The notes under the pieces are model-generated. The model saw only the letters and a program-made list of their open reading frames with translations, was not told where the DNA came from and ran no database searches. Source: Nitrosopumilales archaeon CG15_BIG_FIL_POST_REV_8_21_14_020_37_12 (GTDB lineage Archaea; Thermoproteota; Nitrososphaeria; Nitrososphaerales; Nitrosopumilaceae). From it: a stretch of 8,288 bases of DNA. Below are positions 1 through 5,346 of the stretch, piece after piece. The DNA lies in assembly GCA_002781805.1 (NCBI GenBank), contig PFFZ01000053.1:6640-14927 (forward strand), given 5' to 3'. Made by a program: the position numbers and the translations under genes. Numbering within the stretch: position 1 is the stretch's first letter; every line of letters starts with the position of its first letter.

Positions 1-393
1 TCTCCCATTGTTAGAATCAAATCTCTTCCAGAAACTCTTAAACCTGGAAATGGCACTCTTGATAGATATCAGCCAATTGAACTGGAAGATTTGTCCAGTC
101 TTGCAAAACTCACCTGGGGTTTTGATGAAATTCCATTTCCTTTGTTTCTATTTCCACATAATCAAAAATGGCTAATAGGAGTTTTCATGAATTTCAATGA
201 AGAGGGAACATCCTATTTCTGTCATGTGGTGCTTGATGCAGAACCTCAAAAACCGTTCCTGAAATTCTCAACAAATAACGGCTCTGAACCCTCCTTTGTA
301 GACAGTCCTTCCGAGCATGGTTATTCGTACATCAAAATAATAAAATTAAAAGACACACATCCACTTGTTGATTATGGTCACCTTCAGAACTAG
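1..393 (+). CDS. C-terminal part of an unrecognised protein (5' end outside window)
   Basis: The frame is open from base 1 to a TAG at 391-393, so this is the last 130 codons of a gene that begins upstream. A TTG at 91 could serve as a start, but sequence before it in the same frame reads like normal protein (SPIVRIKSLPETLKPG), so a longer gene is more likely. The fragment is rich in aromatic residues and prolines (a patch reading EIPFPLFLFPHNQKW), with alternating hydrophobic stretches suggesting a beta-rich soluble domain. I see no membrane segment, metal-binding cysteines or recognisable motif. Its end overlaps the start of pyrF by 20 bases, so the two may be co-transcribed. I do not recognise the family and assign no function. 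Confidence 0.6.
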   Translation, partial: SPIVRIKSLPETLKPGNGTLDRYQPIELEDLSSLAKLTWGFDEIPFPLFLFPHNQKWLIGVFMNFNEEGTSYFCHVVLDAEPQKPFLKFSTNNGSEPSFVDSPSEHGYSYIKIIKLKDTHPLVDYGHLQN

Positions 394-1117
394 ATTATCA
401 AAAATTTCAAAAACTAACGGCAAAGTAATACTTGCCAATGATTACGATGCTGTCACTCGTAATTTGGAATCTAAAACAATTCAAAACATCAAAAAACTGA
501 ATCCTTTTTTGTGTGGTATTAAACTAAATTTCCATCTGTTGTTGCCGCTTGGCTTCAAAGAGATCATGCGGATTAACAAAACAGCCCATCACTATGGTCT
601 TCAGACTATTGCTGACATTAAATTAAATGACATTGGAAATACCAACCGAGTCACCACGGAACACTTGTGGAACATGGGGTTTGACGCTGTTATTGTAAAT
701 CCGATCATGGGACTAGATAGCCTAAAAAGCCTCGTAAAATCTGCTCACAAAAACAACAAGGGCGTAATCACTCTCTGTCACATGAGTGCACCTGAAGCAA
801 AACTCTCCTATGATATGCAGATTGCCCTAAAAAAGAAACAACAACTCTACCAACTCTTCTTAGACTGGGCACTTCTTTCCAAAGTTGATGGAATTGTTGC
901 TGGAGCCACATTCCCAGAGATCATAAAGTACTGTGACAAAAAGGCAGGCAAAAAACTTGATATCTTCTCGCCTGGCGTTGGTACTCAAGGTGGACATGCC
1001 AGCGAAGTAGTTTCTGCAGGCACAGACTATCTTATAGTTGGAAGAACCATTCTCAATGACTCGAACCCTCAGGCAATTGCAAAAGAATTACAGTTGCAAA
1101 GTCTTGCCAAGCAGTGA
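374..1117 (+). CDS. pyrF: Orotidine-5'-phosphate decarboxylase (OMP decarboxylase)
   Basis: This enzyme catalyses the last step of de novo UMP synthesis, decarboxylating OMP to UMP in the cytoplasm with a TIM-barrel fold. The 247-residue protein shows the full active-site set when compared with the archaeal (Methanothermobacter) enzyme as I remember it: D23 in LANDYD, K50 in GIKLNF, the D81-x-K83-x-x-D86 signature (DIKLNDI), S138 in the SAPEAK loop, the phosphate loop SPGVGTQGG (199-207) and R224 in IVGRTIL. I chose ATG 374 because translation from TTG 365 adds only three residues (MLI). The gene starts inside the upstream gene (20-base overlap), and its last 30 bases overlap the convergent Nudix gene. 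An AT-rich tract at 336-352, about 27 bases before the ATG, might act as an internal promoter. The length is slightly above the usual 210-230 residues. Family assignment is firm. Confidence 0.95.
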   Translation: MVTFRTRLSKISKTNGKVILANDYDAVTRNLESKTIQNIKKLNPFLCGIKLNFHLLLPLGFKEIMRINKTAHHYGLQTIADIKLNDIGNTNRVTTEHLWNMGFDAVIVNPIMGLDSLKSLVKSAHKNNKGVITLCHMSAPEAKLSYDMQIALKKKQQLYQLFLDWALLSKVDGIVAGATFPEIIKYCDKKAGKKLDIFSPGVGTQGGHASEVVSAGTDYLIVGRTILNDSNPQAIAKELQLQSLAKQ

Positions 1118-1513
1118 ATAGGATTTGGTCAGAACTGTTTTTGCATTATCAAACGTAGTCTTTTCCATGGCAGTCAGATAATCCATCCACGCATGGTTGA
1201 GATGTTCGTGAGAGATTGACACGTCTTTTGTTTTTGTTTCACCTAGAAAAAAAACTACTTTCTTGTGAACTAACTCACCTTGAAATTGAAAATTATACTC
1301 AATCCACTCCTCAAAACCATCTACAAAAGCAATGTCTGTGATTCCTGTCTCTTCCCTTGTCTCTCTGATTGCAGTTTGGTGTGTCGTCTCGCCTTTTTCC
1401 ATCTTTCCTTTAACAAAATCCCAATGACCTGATGGATAATGCAGCAGCAAAAATAAAATTTTAGAATTCTCTCTTCTAAAAATCACCACTCCTGCAGATG
1501 TCTCTTCAATCAT
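1088..1513 (-). CDS. Nudix hydrolase, diadenosine-tetraphosphatase (Ap4A hydrolase) like
   Basis: This 141-residue protein carries a complete Nudix box at residues 36-58 (G36, E42, R50-E51, E54-E55, G57), matching GX5EX7REUXEEXGU, the Mg2+-binding diphosphate-cleaving motif. The preceding HWDFVKGKMEKGE resembles the HW..PKGH.E.GE segment of asymmetric Ap4A hydrolases, so cleavage of dinucleoside polyphosphates is the best family-level guess; the substrate cannot be settled by sequence reading. The start is ATG at 1513-1511, and the stop TAA (1090-1088) lies within the 3' end of pyrF on the other strand. Only three bases separate it from the stop of the upstream cis-prenyltransferase, so the two are almost certainly one transcript. 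That leaves a prenyl-diphosphate substrate as a less likely alternative. No membrane segment is present. Confidence 0.9.
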   Translation of the reverse strand: MIEETSAGVVIFRRENSKILFLLLHYPSGHWDFVKGKMEKGETTHQTAIRETREETGITDIAFVDGFEEWIEYNFQFQGELVHKKVVFFLGETKTKDVSISHEHLNHAWMDYLTAMEKTTFDNAKTVLTKSYSLLGKTLQL

Positions 1514-1516
1514 TTG

Positions 1517-2308
1517 TTATTTTCCTAGCCTTCTTTTTCTCTCTTGAAATGTTCTGATTGCCCTCATCAAATCAATCTTCCTAAACTCTGGCCAAAATAT
1601 GTCCATAAAAACTAACTCACTGTATGCGCTTTGCCACATCAGAAATCCGCTGAGTCTTTTCTCACCTGATGTCCTTAGTATCATATCCGGGGACGATTGT
1701 GGAAGGTGCGATGTGTACAAATTTGACTCTATCTCTTTTTTGTTAATGTCATTTATTTCCAACGATCCCTCCTTGATCTTCTCTCCGATCTTCTTTACGG
1801 CATCAACTAGCTCGTACTGTCCTCCATATGCAAGAGCAATGTTTAGAAAGTGATTGTCATATTCTTTTGTTGCATCATCAAGTCTGTTTAAAACCTCTTT
1901 GATTGATTCTGGCAAAAGCTCAATTCTTCCAATACCCTTGACACGCATTTTGTTCTTGTGAATTCTTGGATCATTGTAGAGTTTTTCTAATCGCATTCGA
2001 ATCAGTTCATACAGGTATTGCAGCTCTTCGTCATCTCTTTCAAGATTCTCTGCAGACAATGCATACACTGTGATTATTTTGATGTCAAATTCCTCACACC
2101 AATCAAGAAGATTCTCAACTGCATCGGCTCCTTTCCAGTGGCCTTGTTTTTTGATAACTAGATGTCTTTTTGCCCATCGTCTATTGCCATCTAAAATCAG
2201 GGCAAGGTGATTTGGAATGTCACCGTTCCTAACTTCGCTTTCCAGCCTCTTTGAGTATATCTTGTAAAGTCCAGATAATTGGAAAATTGTATCTAGTATC
2301 TTGCTTAT
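1517..2308 (-). CDS. uppS: cis-Prenyltransferase (UppS family; polyprenyl diphosphate synthase), start codon unresolved
   Basis: This enzyme condenses isopentenyl diphosphates in cis onto an allylic primer to make the long polyprenyl diphosphate from which archaeal glycan carrier lipids derive. Numbering from an ATA at 2308, motifs are: LILDGNRRWAK with catalytic D40 (39-47 region), GHWKGAD, VYALSAENL (from 81), RTSGEKRLS (212-220), then FLMWQSAYSELVF with E231. These match the conserved blocks of E. coli UppS (DGNGRWA, RTGGEHRISNFLLWQ, AYAE). Length would be about 263 residues, normal for the family. The oddity is the start: the frame is open only to 2314 (TGA at 2317-2315) and holds no ATG, GTG or TTG before the GTG at 2068, which would remove the active-site Asp. 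AGGTGA (2320-2315) lies six bases before the ATA. The alternative is a GTG at 2318 lost from frame by a one-base indel. The Nudix gene follows after three bases. Confidence 0.88.
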   Translation of the reverse strand: MSKILDTIFQLSGLYKIYSKRLESEVRNGDIPNHLALILDGNRRWAKRHLVIKKQGHWKGADAVENLLDWCEEFDIKIITVYALSAENLERDDEELQYLYELIRMRLEKLYNDPRIHKNKMRVKGIGRIELLPESIKEVLNRLDDATKEYDNHFLNIALAYGGQYELVDAVKKIGEKIKEGSLEINDINKKEIESNLYTSHLPQSSPDMILRTSGEKRLSGFLMWQSAYSELVFMDIFWPEFRKIDLMRAIRTFQERKRRLGK

Positions 2309-2338
2309 TTCCAGTCACCTTTTGATAAATTGTATCTG

Positions 2339-2346
2339 GATTAAAG
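2339..2346 (-). promoter_or_regulatory. Possible TATA box of the uppS-Nudix transcript
   Basis: On the minus strand the short gap before uppS reads CTTTAATC at 2346-2339. Its centre lies about 24-25 bases before the GTG at 2318 and about 34 bases before the ATA at 2308. This spacing suits transcription beginning near the GTG, which favours the idea that the gene originally began there. It is a weak match judged by eye in AT-rich DNA. Confidence 0.3.
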
Positions 2347-2373
2347 ATATCAGTGTTTTTCAGAAAATCCCAC

Positions 2374-2392
2374 AAAAAACGGCTTTTTGAGC
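2374..2392 (-). terminator. Short hairpin plus T-tract after the DUF373 gene
   Basis: Directly after the TAG of the DUF373 gene the minus strand reads GGCT-CAAAA-AGCC followed by GTTTTTTG. This is a four-base-pair GC-rich stem with a five-base loop and a six-T run. Archaea terminate mainly on T-tracts, so the Ts may matter more than the small stem. It would separate DUF373 from the uppS-Nudix pair, though some read-through is likely. Confidence 0.4.
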
Positions 2393-3538
2393 CTAATCAG
2401 ATACCATTTCTTGGTGTTTGTGCTTTCTGTATTTTTTAAACAATATTGTGGCTGACACAAGCGTAGCTGCAAGCCCTGCTAAAAGTGGCGGAATTAATGT
2501 AAATGCGCTTTCTTCGTTGATTGCTATCTTTGTAAATTGAGATACAGTCGGATACAGCGCTCCGAGAACTATGATTCTCAATATGTCTGTAATCTGCCTT
2601 GGAACTCCTCCTATCCAATTACTTAGTAGTATTCCTGCAAAAATAGAACCCAGACCAATCCACAAAATTGGCAGTGCTCCTGAAACAAATTCTCCTATTA
2701 TTACTCTGTCAGTAATTATTGCAACCCATTCTGCATCTCCTGACAAAATATTTGTATGCACAGAACTAATTCCAGCCGGAATTGATGACAGTATCAGCAA
2801 TATTCCTGCAACCATTGTGAAAATTCTGATGAATCCCATCGGCGTGGGTTTTGTCAAGTTTGACCATGCCCTGTCAACATCAAAAGCCCTGATCAAAAAT
2901 GCTCCTCCCAAAATACTAACTAGTACTGCAAAAATCTCTGCAGTATATCCGAAAATTGTTGCCACTCCGCCAATTAACAAAAGAATGCCTGGAACTCCCA
3001 AGAAAAATTTTGAATATTTTGAATCATATGCTAGCATTTTTAGATATTTACCAAATACTGCATAGGAATACTCTACACTTCTACTTACTTTCATTACTAC
3101 TCTTTGAACAGAAATTACTGGCAGAATGTTTTGAATTACTGGAATTACACTTTCATCATCCTCTCCATCTGAAACAATCACAGCACCGTCTGCAGCAAAC
3201 ACTTCCAAGACTTTTCTAGCTTCAGATAGGATCTTTTGATCTGCTTGGACCCCTCTGTCTTCTACTCCTGCAATGGTTACAACCTCCGTTTGGTATCCTT
3301 TGCTGATTAGATCCTCGTATGTTTTTATTGCTGCAAAAATCGAATTAGAGTCTGCGTCTTCTGGATCCTCTAATGCTAGTCTTTGTGCTGCTTCAATACA
3401 TGCGTCTCTTCCTATGACAGGTGTGATGATTCCTGTTTTTTCACCTATATCGTTGTCTCTGTCTACACAAATTACCAGAATTTTGCTTGCAGTAGACGCG
3501 TTAACGTCCTTTTCTATCTTCTGAGAATTCTGAGACAT
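2393..3538 (-). CDS. DUF373 family multi-pass membrane protein
   Basis: This 381-residue protein has a soluble N-terminal domain (about 18-165) and a membrane C-terminal half. The signature CVDRDNDIG (24-32), followed by TPVIGRDACIEAAQRLALEDPEDAD, is what I know as the hallmark of the archaeal DUF373 family; a further acidic motif, VSDGEDDES (122-130), occurs in the same domain. By hydrophobicity, membrane helices lie near 178-198, 200-217, 235-254, 286-309, 316-334 and 346-367, ending in a basic tail (KKYRKHKH), which fits a cytoplasmic C-terminus. The family has no established biochemical function that I know of. The Asp-rich motifs could bind a metal or nucleotide, but that is speculation. 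ATG 3538 is the natural start. It lies 74 bases downstream of a small membrane-anchored protein gene on the same strand, possibly co-expressed. Confidence 0.88.
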   Translation of the reverse strand: MSQNSQKIEKDVNASTASKILVICVDRDNDIGEKTGIITPVIGRDACIEAAQRLALEDPEDADSNSIFAAIKTYEDLISKGYQTEVVTIAGVEDRGVQADQKILSEARKVLEVFAADGAVIVSDGEDDESVIPVIQNILPVISVQRVVMKVSRSVEYSYAVFGKYLKMLAYDSKYSKFFLGVPGILLLIGGVATIFGYTAEIFAVLVSILGGAFLIRAFDVDRAWSNLTKPTPMGFIRIFTMVAGILLILSSIPAGISSVHTNILSGDAEWVAIITDRVIIGEFVSGALPILWIGLGSIFAGILLSNWIGGVPRQITDILRIIVLGALYPTVSQFTKIAINEESAFTLIPPLLAGLAATLVSATILFKKYRKHKHQEMVSD

Positions 3539-3560
3539 TCCTTTTCATTGTCAGAATTGC

Positions 3561-3568
3561 TTTTTAAT
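3561..3568 (-). promoter_or_regulatory. Candidate TATA box for the DUF373 gene
   Basis: The minus strand reads ATTAAAAA here, centred about 27 bases before the ATG at 3538, the spacing expected for a leaderless transcript. A second AT-rich candidate, AAATATAATA at 3597-3588, would give a leader of roughly 27 bases. The AAAAGGA just before the ATG directly abuts it, too close to be a normal Shine-Dalgarno site, which slightly favours the leaderless reading. Confidence 0.35.
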
Positions 3569-3612
3569 GATTTCCAACTTTTGAAAATATTATATTTCGG
3601 TTTTGAGGCTGT

Positions 3613-4110
3613 CTATGGTCTTAGATTGTCTGAATTTCTTACAAATTCATCTGATTCTTTCTTCAGAGTCTCCATCTTCTGCCTAATCTCTGAGATGTCG
3701 TCTTGACTGCTGCCATCTTTAATCATGTTTGCATACACCTTTGTCTCTATGATGTATGAGTTGAATCTCTTCAATGCCTCCATGTAATTGATGTAGCTCT
3801 CTTGCCATTCTTCTGATGGTTTTGATGTTACAAACTCACTTATCTTTGCAGTTGTTTGTGAAGTTGTGACCTCAGTAATTGCAATGTATTCATCCGGAGT
3901 GATATTTCCATCGATCATGTTCTGAAATTCTACATCTATAGTCTCTTGCAGAATTTCATGGATTTTCTTAACTCCATCAAGATAATTTTTATAGTCTGAA
4001 ACTACGAAAGTTGATTCGTTCTCCTGAGGTACTAACCAGAAAAGAAAACTAGCTCCCGTAATTGCAGCTAAAATGATAATTGTCAATGCGACTCCTTTTT
4101 TTGATGCCAT
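3613..4110 (-). CDS. Small membrane-anchored protein of unknown function
   Basis: The 165-residue product begins MASKKG followed by one hydrophobic segment (about 6-27, VALTIIILAAITGASFLFWLV). After VPQ, the rest is hydrophilic and largely helical, with a C-terminal stretch from about 130 onwards that is rich in charged residues (QKMETLKKESDEFVR) and may form a coiled coil. A basic N-terminus followed by the hydrophobic segment predicts an uncleaved anchor with the body outside the cell. I do not recognise the family. The frame continues back to an ATG at 4182, but I chose ATG 4110 because the TTATAAAC at 4139-4132 is centred 26 bases before it and the 24 extra residues do not look like a natural N-terminus. 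The DUF373 membrane protein gene follows in the same direction after 74 bases. Confidence 0.7.
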   Translation of the reverse strand: MASKKGVALTIIILAAITGASFLFWLVPQENESTFVVSDYKNYLDGVKKIHEILQETIDVEFQNMIDGNITPDEYIAITEVTTSQTTAKISEFVTSKPSEEWQESYINYMEALKRFNSYIIETKVYANMIKDGSSQDDISEIRQKMETLKKESDEFVRNSDNLRP

Positions 4111-4131
4111 GATTGGTTTCTGCAATAGGGA

Positions 4132-4139
4132 GTTTATAA
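4132..4139 (-). promoter_or_regulatory. TATA box of the small membrane-anchored protein gene
   Basis: The minus strand reads TTATAAAC, centred 26 bases before the ATG at 4110. This matches the distance from an archaeal TATA box to its start site, so the mRNA would begin at or next to the ATG. No Shine-Dalgarno sequence is visible before the ATG, consistent with a leaderless message. It helps exclude the longer start at 4182. Confidence 0.5.
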
Positions 4140-4328
4140 CTGATGAATTAATCATAAATTTCAGGGCTTGTTGAACAAACATGAAAAAAATCCATTCTAA
4201 TGTAGTTCTTTTTAGAATTATTGAAAATTCTATATTATTTGATGTATTTTTTTATATTACCTCCCCAAATGCCCCTAAAAATTTACACACATCTAGTCTG
4301 TAGTTAAATAATTTTCACAGCCTCTTCC

Positions 4329-4334
4329 TAAATA
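4329..4334 (+). promoter_or_regulatory. TATA box of the zinc-ribbon gene
   Basis: The sequence TAAATA lies in CTTCCTAAATACC, with its centre about 27 bases before the ATG at 4359. That is the expected spacing for transcription starting at the ATG. No Shine-Dalgarno motif precedes the ATG. Confidence 0.45.
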
Positions 4335-4358
4335 CCACCAAGTTCGACATTTGCTAGA

Positions 4359-4505
4359 ATGGTTGAAGCATATTGCGTAAAATGCAGAGCTAAAAGGGAA
4401 ATCAAAGATCCCAAAGAAACTAAACTCAAGAATGGACGTCCTGCTGTAAAAGGCTCATGTCCAAAATGTGGAACTAATGTTTTCCGAATAGGAAAGATGG
4501 ATTAA
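4359..4505 (+). CDS. 48-residue zinc-ribbon protein, DUF5679 type
   Basis: This short gene encodes 48 residues (MVEAYCVKCRAK to FRIGKMD) with two CxxC knuckles, C6/C9 and C34/C37, enough to bind one zinc ion in a ribbon fold. The segment KxKNGRPAVKGSCPKCGT followed by FRIGK is the pattern I associate with the small DUF5679 family, found in archaea and some bacteria. Eleven basic residues (Lys or Arg) in the first 27 suggest nucleic-acid or ribosome contact, though no function is established. The gene has its own TATA-like box and lies 69 bases before the aIF2-beta gene, in the same direction. It is unlikely to be spurious: the ATG, promoter spacing, paired cysteines and family pattern all agree. 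Confidence 0.88.
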   Translation: MVEAYCVKCRAKREIKDPKETKLKNGRPAVKGSCPKCGTNVFRIGKMD

Positions 4506-4523
4506 ACCGTAACAAAAGTCCAC

Positions 4524-4540
4524 GATTTCTCTTTTTCAAA
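4524..4540 (+). terminator. Pyrimidine/T-rich tract after the zinc-ribbon gene
   Basis: About 20 bases after the TAA the plus strand reads GATTTCTCTTTTTCAAA. A T-rich tract without a hairpin is a common archaeal termination signal. It lies just upstream of the TATA box of the next gene, so it could keep the two transcripts apart. Confidence 0.3.
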
Positions 4541-4544
4541 AACC

Positions 4545-4550
4545 AATATA
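4545..4550 (+). promoter_or_regulatory. TATA box of the aIF2-beta operon
   Basis: AATATA in ACCAATATAGGG is centred 27 bases before the GTG at 4575. The exact spacing supports a leaderless mRNA beginning at this GTG, and there is no Shine-Dalgarno sequence before it. This is probably the promoter for aIF2-beta and DUF424, and perhaps for rio1, the KH gene and top6B as well. Confidence 0.5.
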
Positions 4551-4574
4551 GGGTATCCTGTACACGAATAGGCA

Positions 4575-4994
4575 GTGACCAAATCAGATTATGAAAGCCT
4601 GCTCAAAAGAATACAGGATAAGATAGGAAACAAAAAGGAAACGACTACTAGATTTGAATTGCCTGTAGTGGACGTGATGTGGGAAGGTCAAAAGACATTT
4701 CTGCGCAATTTCTCTGAATTTCCCAAAGTCCTTAGAAGAGATCCTGAAAAAGTCTTACAATATCTTTCAAAAGAATTTGCAGTTCCTGCGGAACGCATTG
4801 GTGATCAGGCCATGTTTATCGGAAAAAGAGCGCCAGATGATTTTACTCGTTTGTTCCAAATTTATGTCAAAGATTACTTGGAATGCCCCACTTGCAAAAG
4901 CCCCGATACAAAAATTGTCAAAGAAAATCGAATTTCATTTTTAATTTGTGAAGCCTGTGGAGCAAAATCTACTCTTAAAGGTAAATATGCTTAA
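4575..4994 (+). CDS. Translation initiation factor aIF2 subunit beta
   Basis: aIF2-beta is one of three subunits of the archaeal factor that, with GTP, brings initiator Met-tRNA to the small ribosomal subunit. The 139-residue protein has the family layout: an N-terminal helix (YESLLKRIQDKI) for gamma-subunit contact, a central alpha-beta domain with TFLRNFSEF and VLQYLSKEFAVPAERIG, and a C-terminal zinc ribbon with C104-PT-C107 and C125-EA-C128. Length is typical (about 135-145). The start is GTG 4575, supported by a TATA box at the leaderless distance. Its TAA shares a base with the ATG of DUF424 (TAATG), so the two are translationally coupled; I know this pairing from other archaea. Confidence 0.95.
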   Translation: MTKSDYESLLKRIQDKIGNKKETTTRFELPVVDVMWEGQKTFLRNFSEFPKVLRRDPEKVLQYLSKEFAVPAERIGDQAMFIGKRAPDDFTRLFQIYVKDYLECPTCKSPDTKIVKENRISFLICEACGAKSTLKGKYA

Positions 4995-5290
4995 TGCAAT
5001 TCTCTGTCAAAGTTACCGAATATCAAAAAAACACAATGCTAAACATCTGTGATTTTGATCTGCTTGGAAAAGACATTGTTCAAGATGATCTAACAATGAA
5101 TATCAGCAAGAGCTATTATGGCGGAAAAATTGTAAACAAGGGCGAAGCTGAAACCCTGCTTAAAACTTCGTCAATAATCAACATGGTTGGAAAAAACACT
5201 GTATCACTTTCAATTGAATTGGGGATTGGCTCTGAAAACGGAGTTAAAGTCATTTCTGGCGTGCCGTTTCTGATAGTCTTTCAAATGTAA
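4994..5290 (+). CDS. DUF424 family protein
   Basis: The product is a small soluble protein of 98 residues. The segment MLNICDFDLLGK (15-26) and the later YYGGKIVNKGEAE are patterns I associate with DUF424, an archaeal family commonly encoded next to aIF2-beta. No membrane segment, cysteine cluster or catalytic signature is visible. Function is unknown; its coupling to aIF2-beta by a one-base overlap (TAATG) suggests a role in translation initiation or ribosome function, but that is inference from context. The ATG at 4994 gives a few more residues than a start at the internal ATG in NTMLNICD, where many homologues would begin; the overlap favours the longer form. Confidence 0.85.
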   Translation: MQFSVKVTEYQKNTMLNICDFDLLGKDIVQDDLTMNISKSYYGGKIVNKGEAETLLKTSSIINMVGKNTVSLSIELGIGSENGVKVISGVPFLIVFQM

Positions 5291-5346
5291 CTCTTGACAC
5301 TTTATTAAAAAAGAAATCCATTTTATCTAGTGAATGTACTACTTCG

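Larger units (their letters stand above)
4111..4358. other. Divergent intergenic region
   Basis: This 248-base AT-rich stretch separates the leftward membrane-protein genes from the rightward zinc-ribbon/translation block. It holds the TATA-like boxes of both flanking genes (4132-4139 leftward, 4329-4334 rightward). It also holds an imperfectly explained inverted repeat, ATTCTAA (4194-4200) and TTAGAAT (4212-4218), and a T-run at about 4246-4253. I see no tRNA, box C/D RNA or further protein gene. The only open frame is the upstream extension of the membrane protein. Confidence 0.6.

Noticed and set aside
1517..2068. Shorter reading of the prenyltransferase starting at GTG 2068
   Set aside because: Translation continues in frame upstream with family-typical sequence, including the essential DGNRRWAK motif, so this GTG encodes the internal Val of VYALSAENL.
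2571..3065. 164-codon open frame on the plus strand
   Set aside because: It lies wholly opposite the DUF373 gene, has no family resemblance, and its composition (many Ile, Pro, Ser) is that of antisense membrane-protein sequence.
4140..4146. CTGATGA resembling a box C of a C/D guide RNA
   Set aside because: No matching D box (CTGA) or box pair occurs at a proper distance downstream.
4111..4182. N-terminal extension of the membrane-anchored protein from ATG 4182
   Set aside because: The TATA box at 4139-4132 lies inside this extension at the right distance for a start at 4110, and the shorter form has a standard anchor-type N-terminus.
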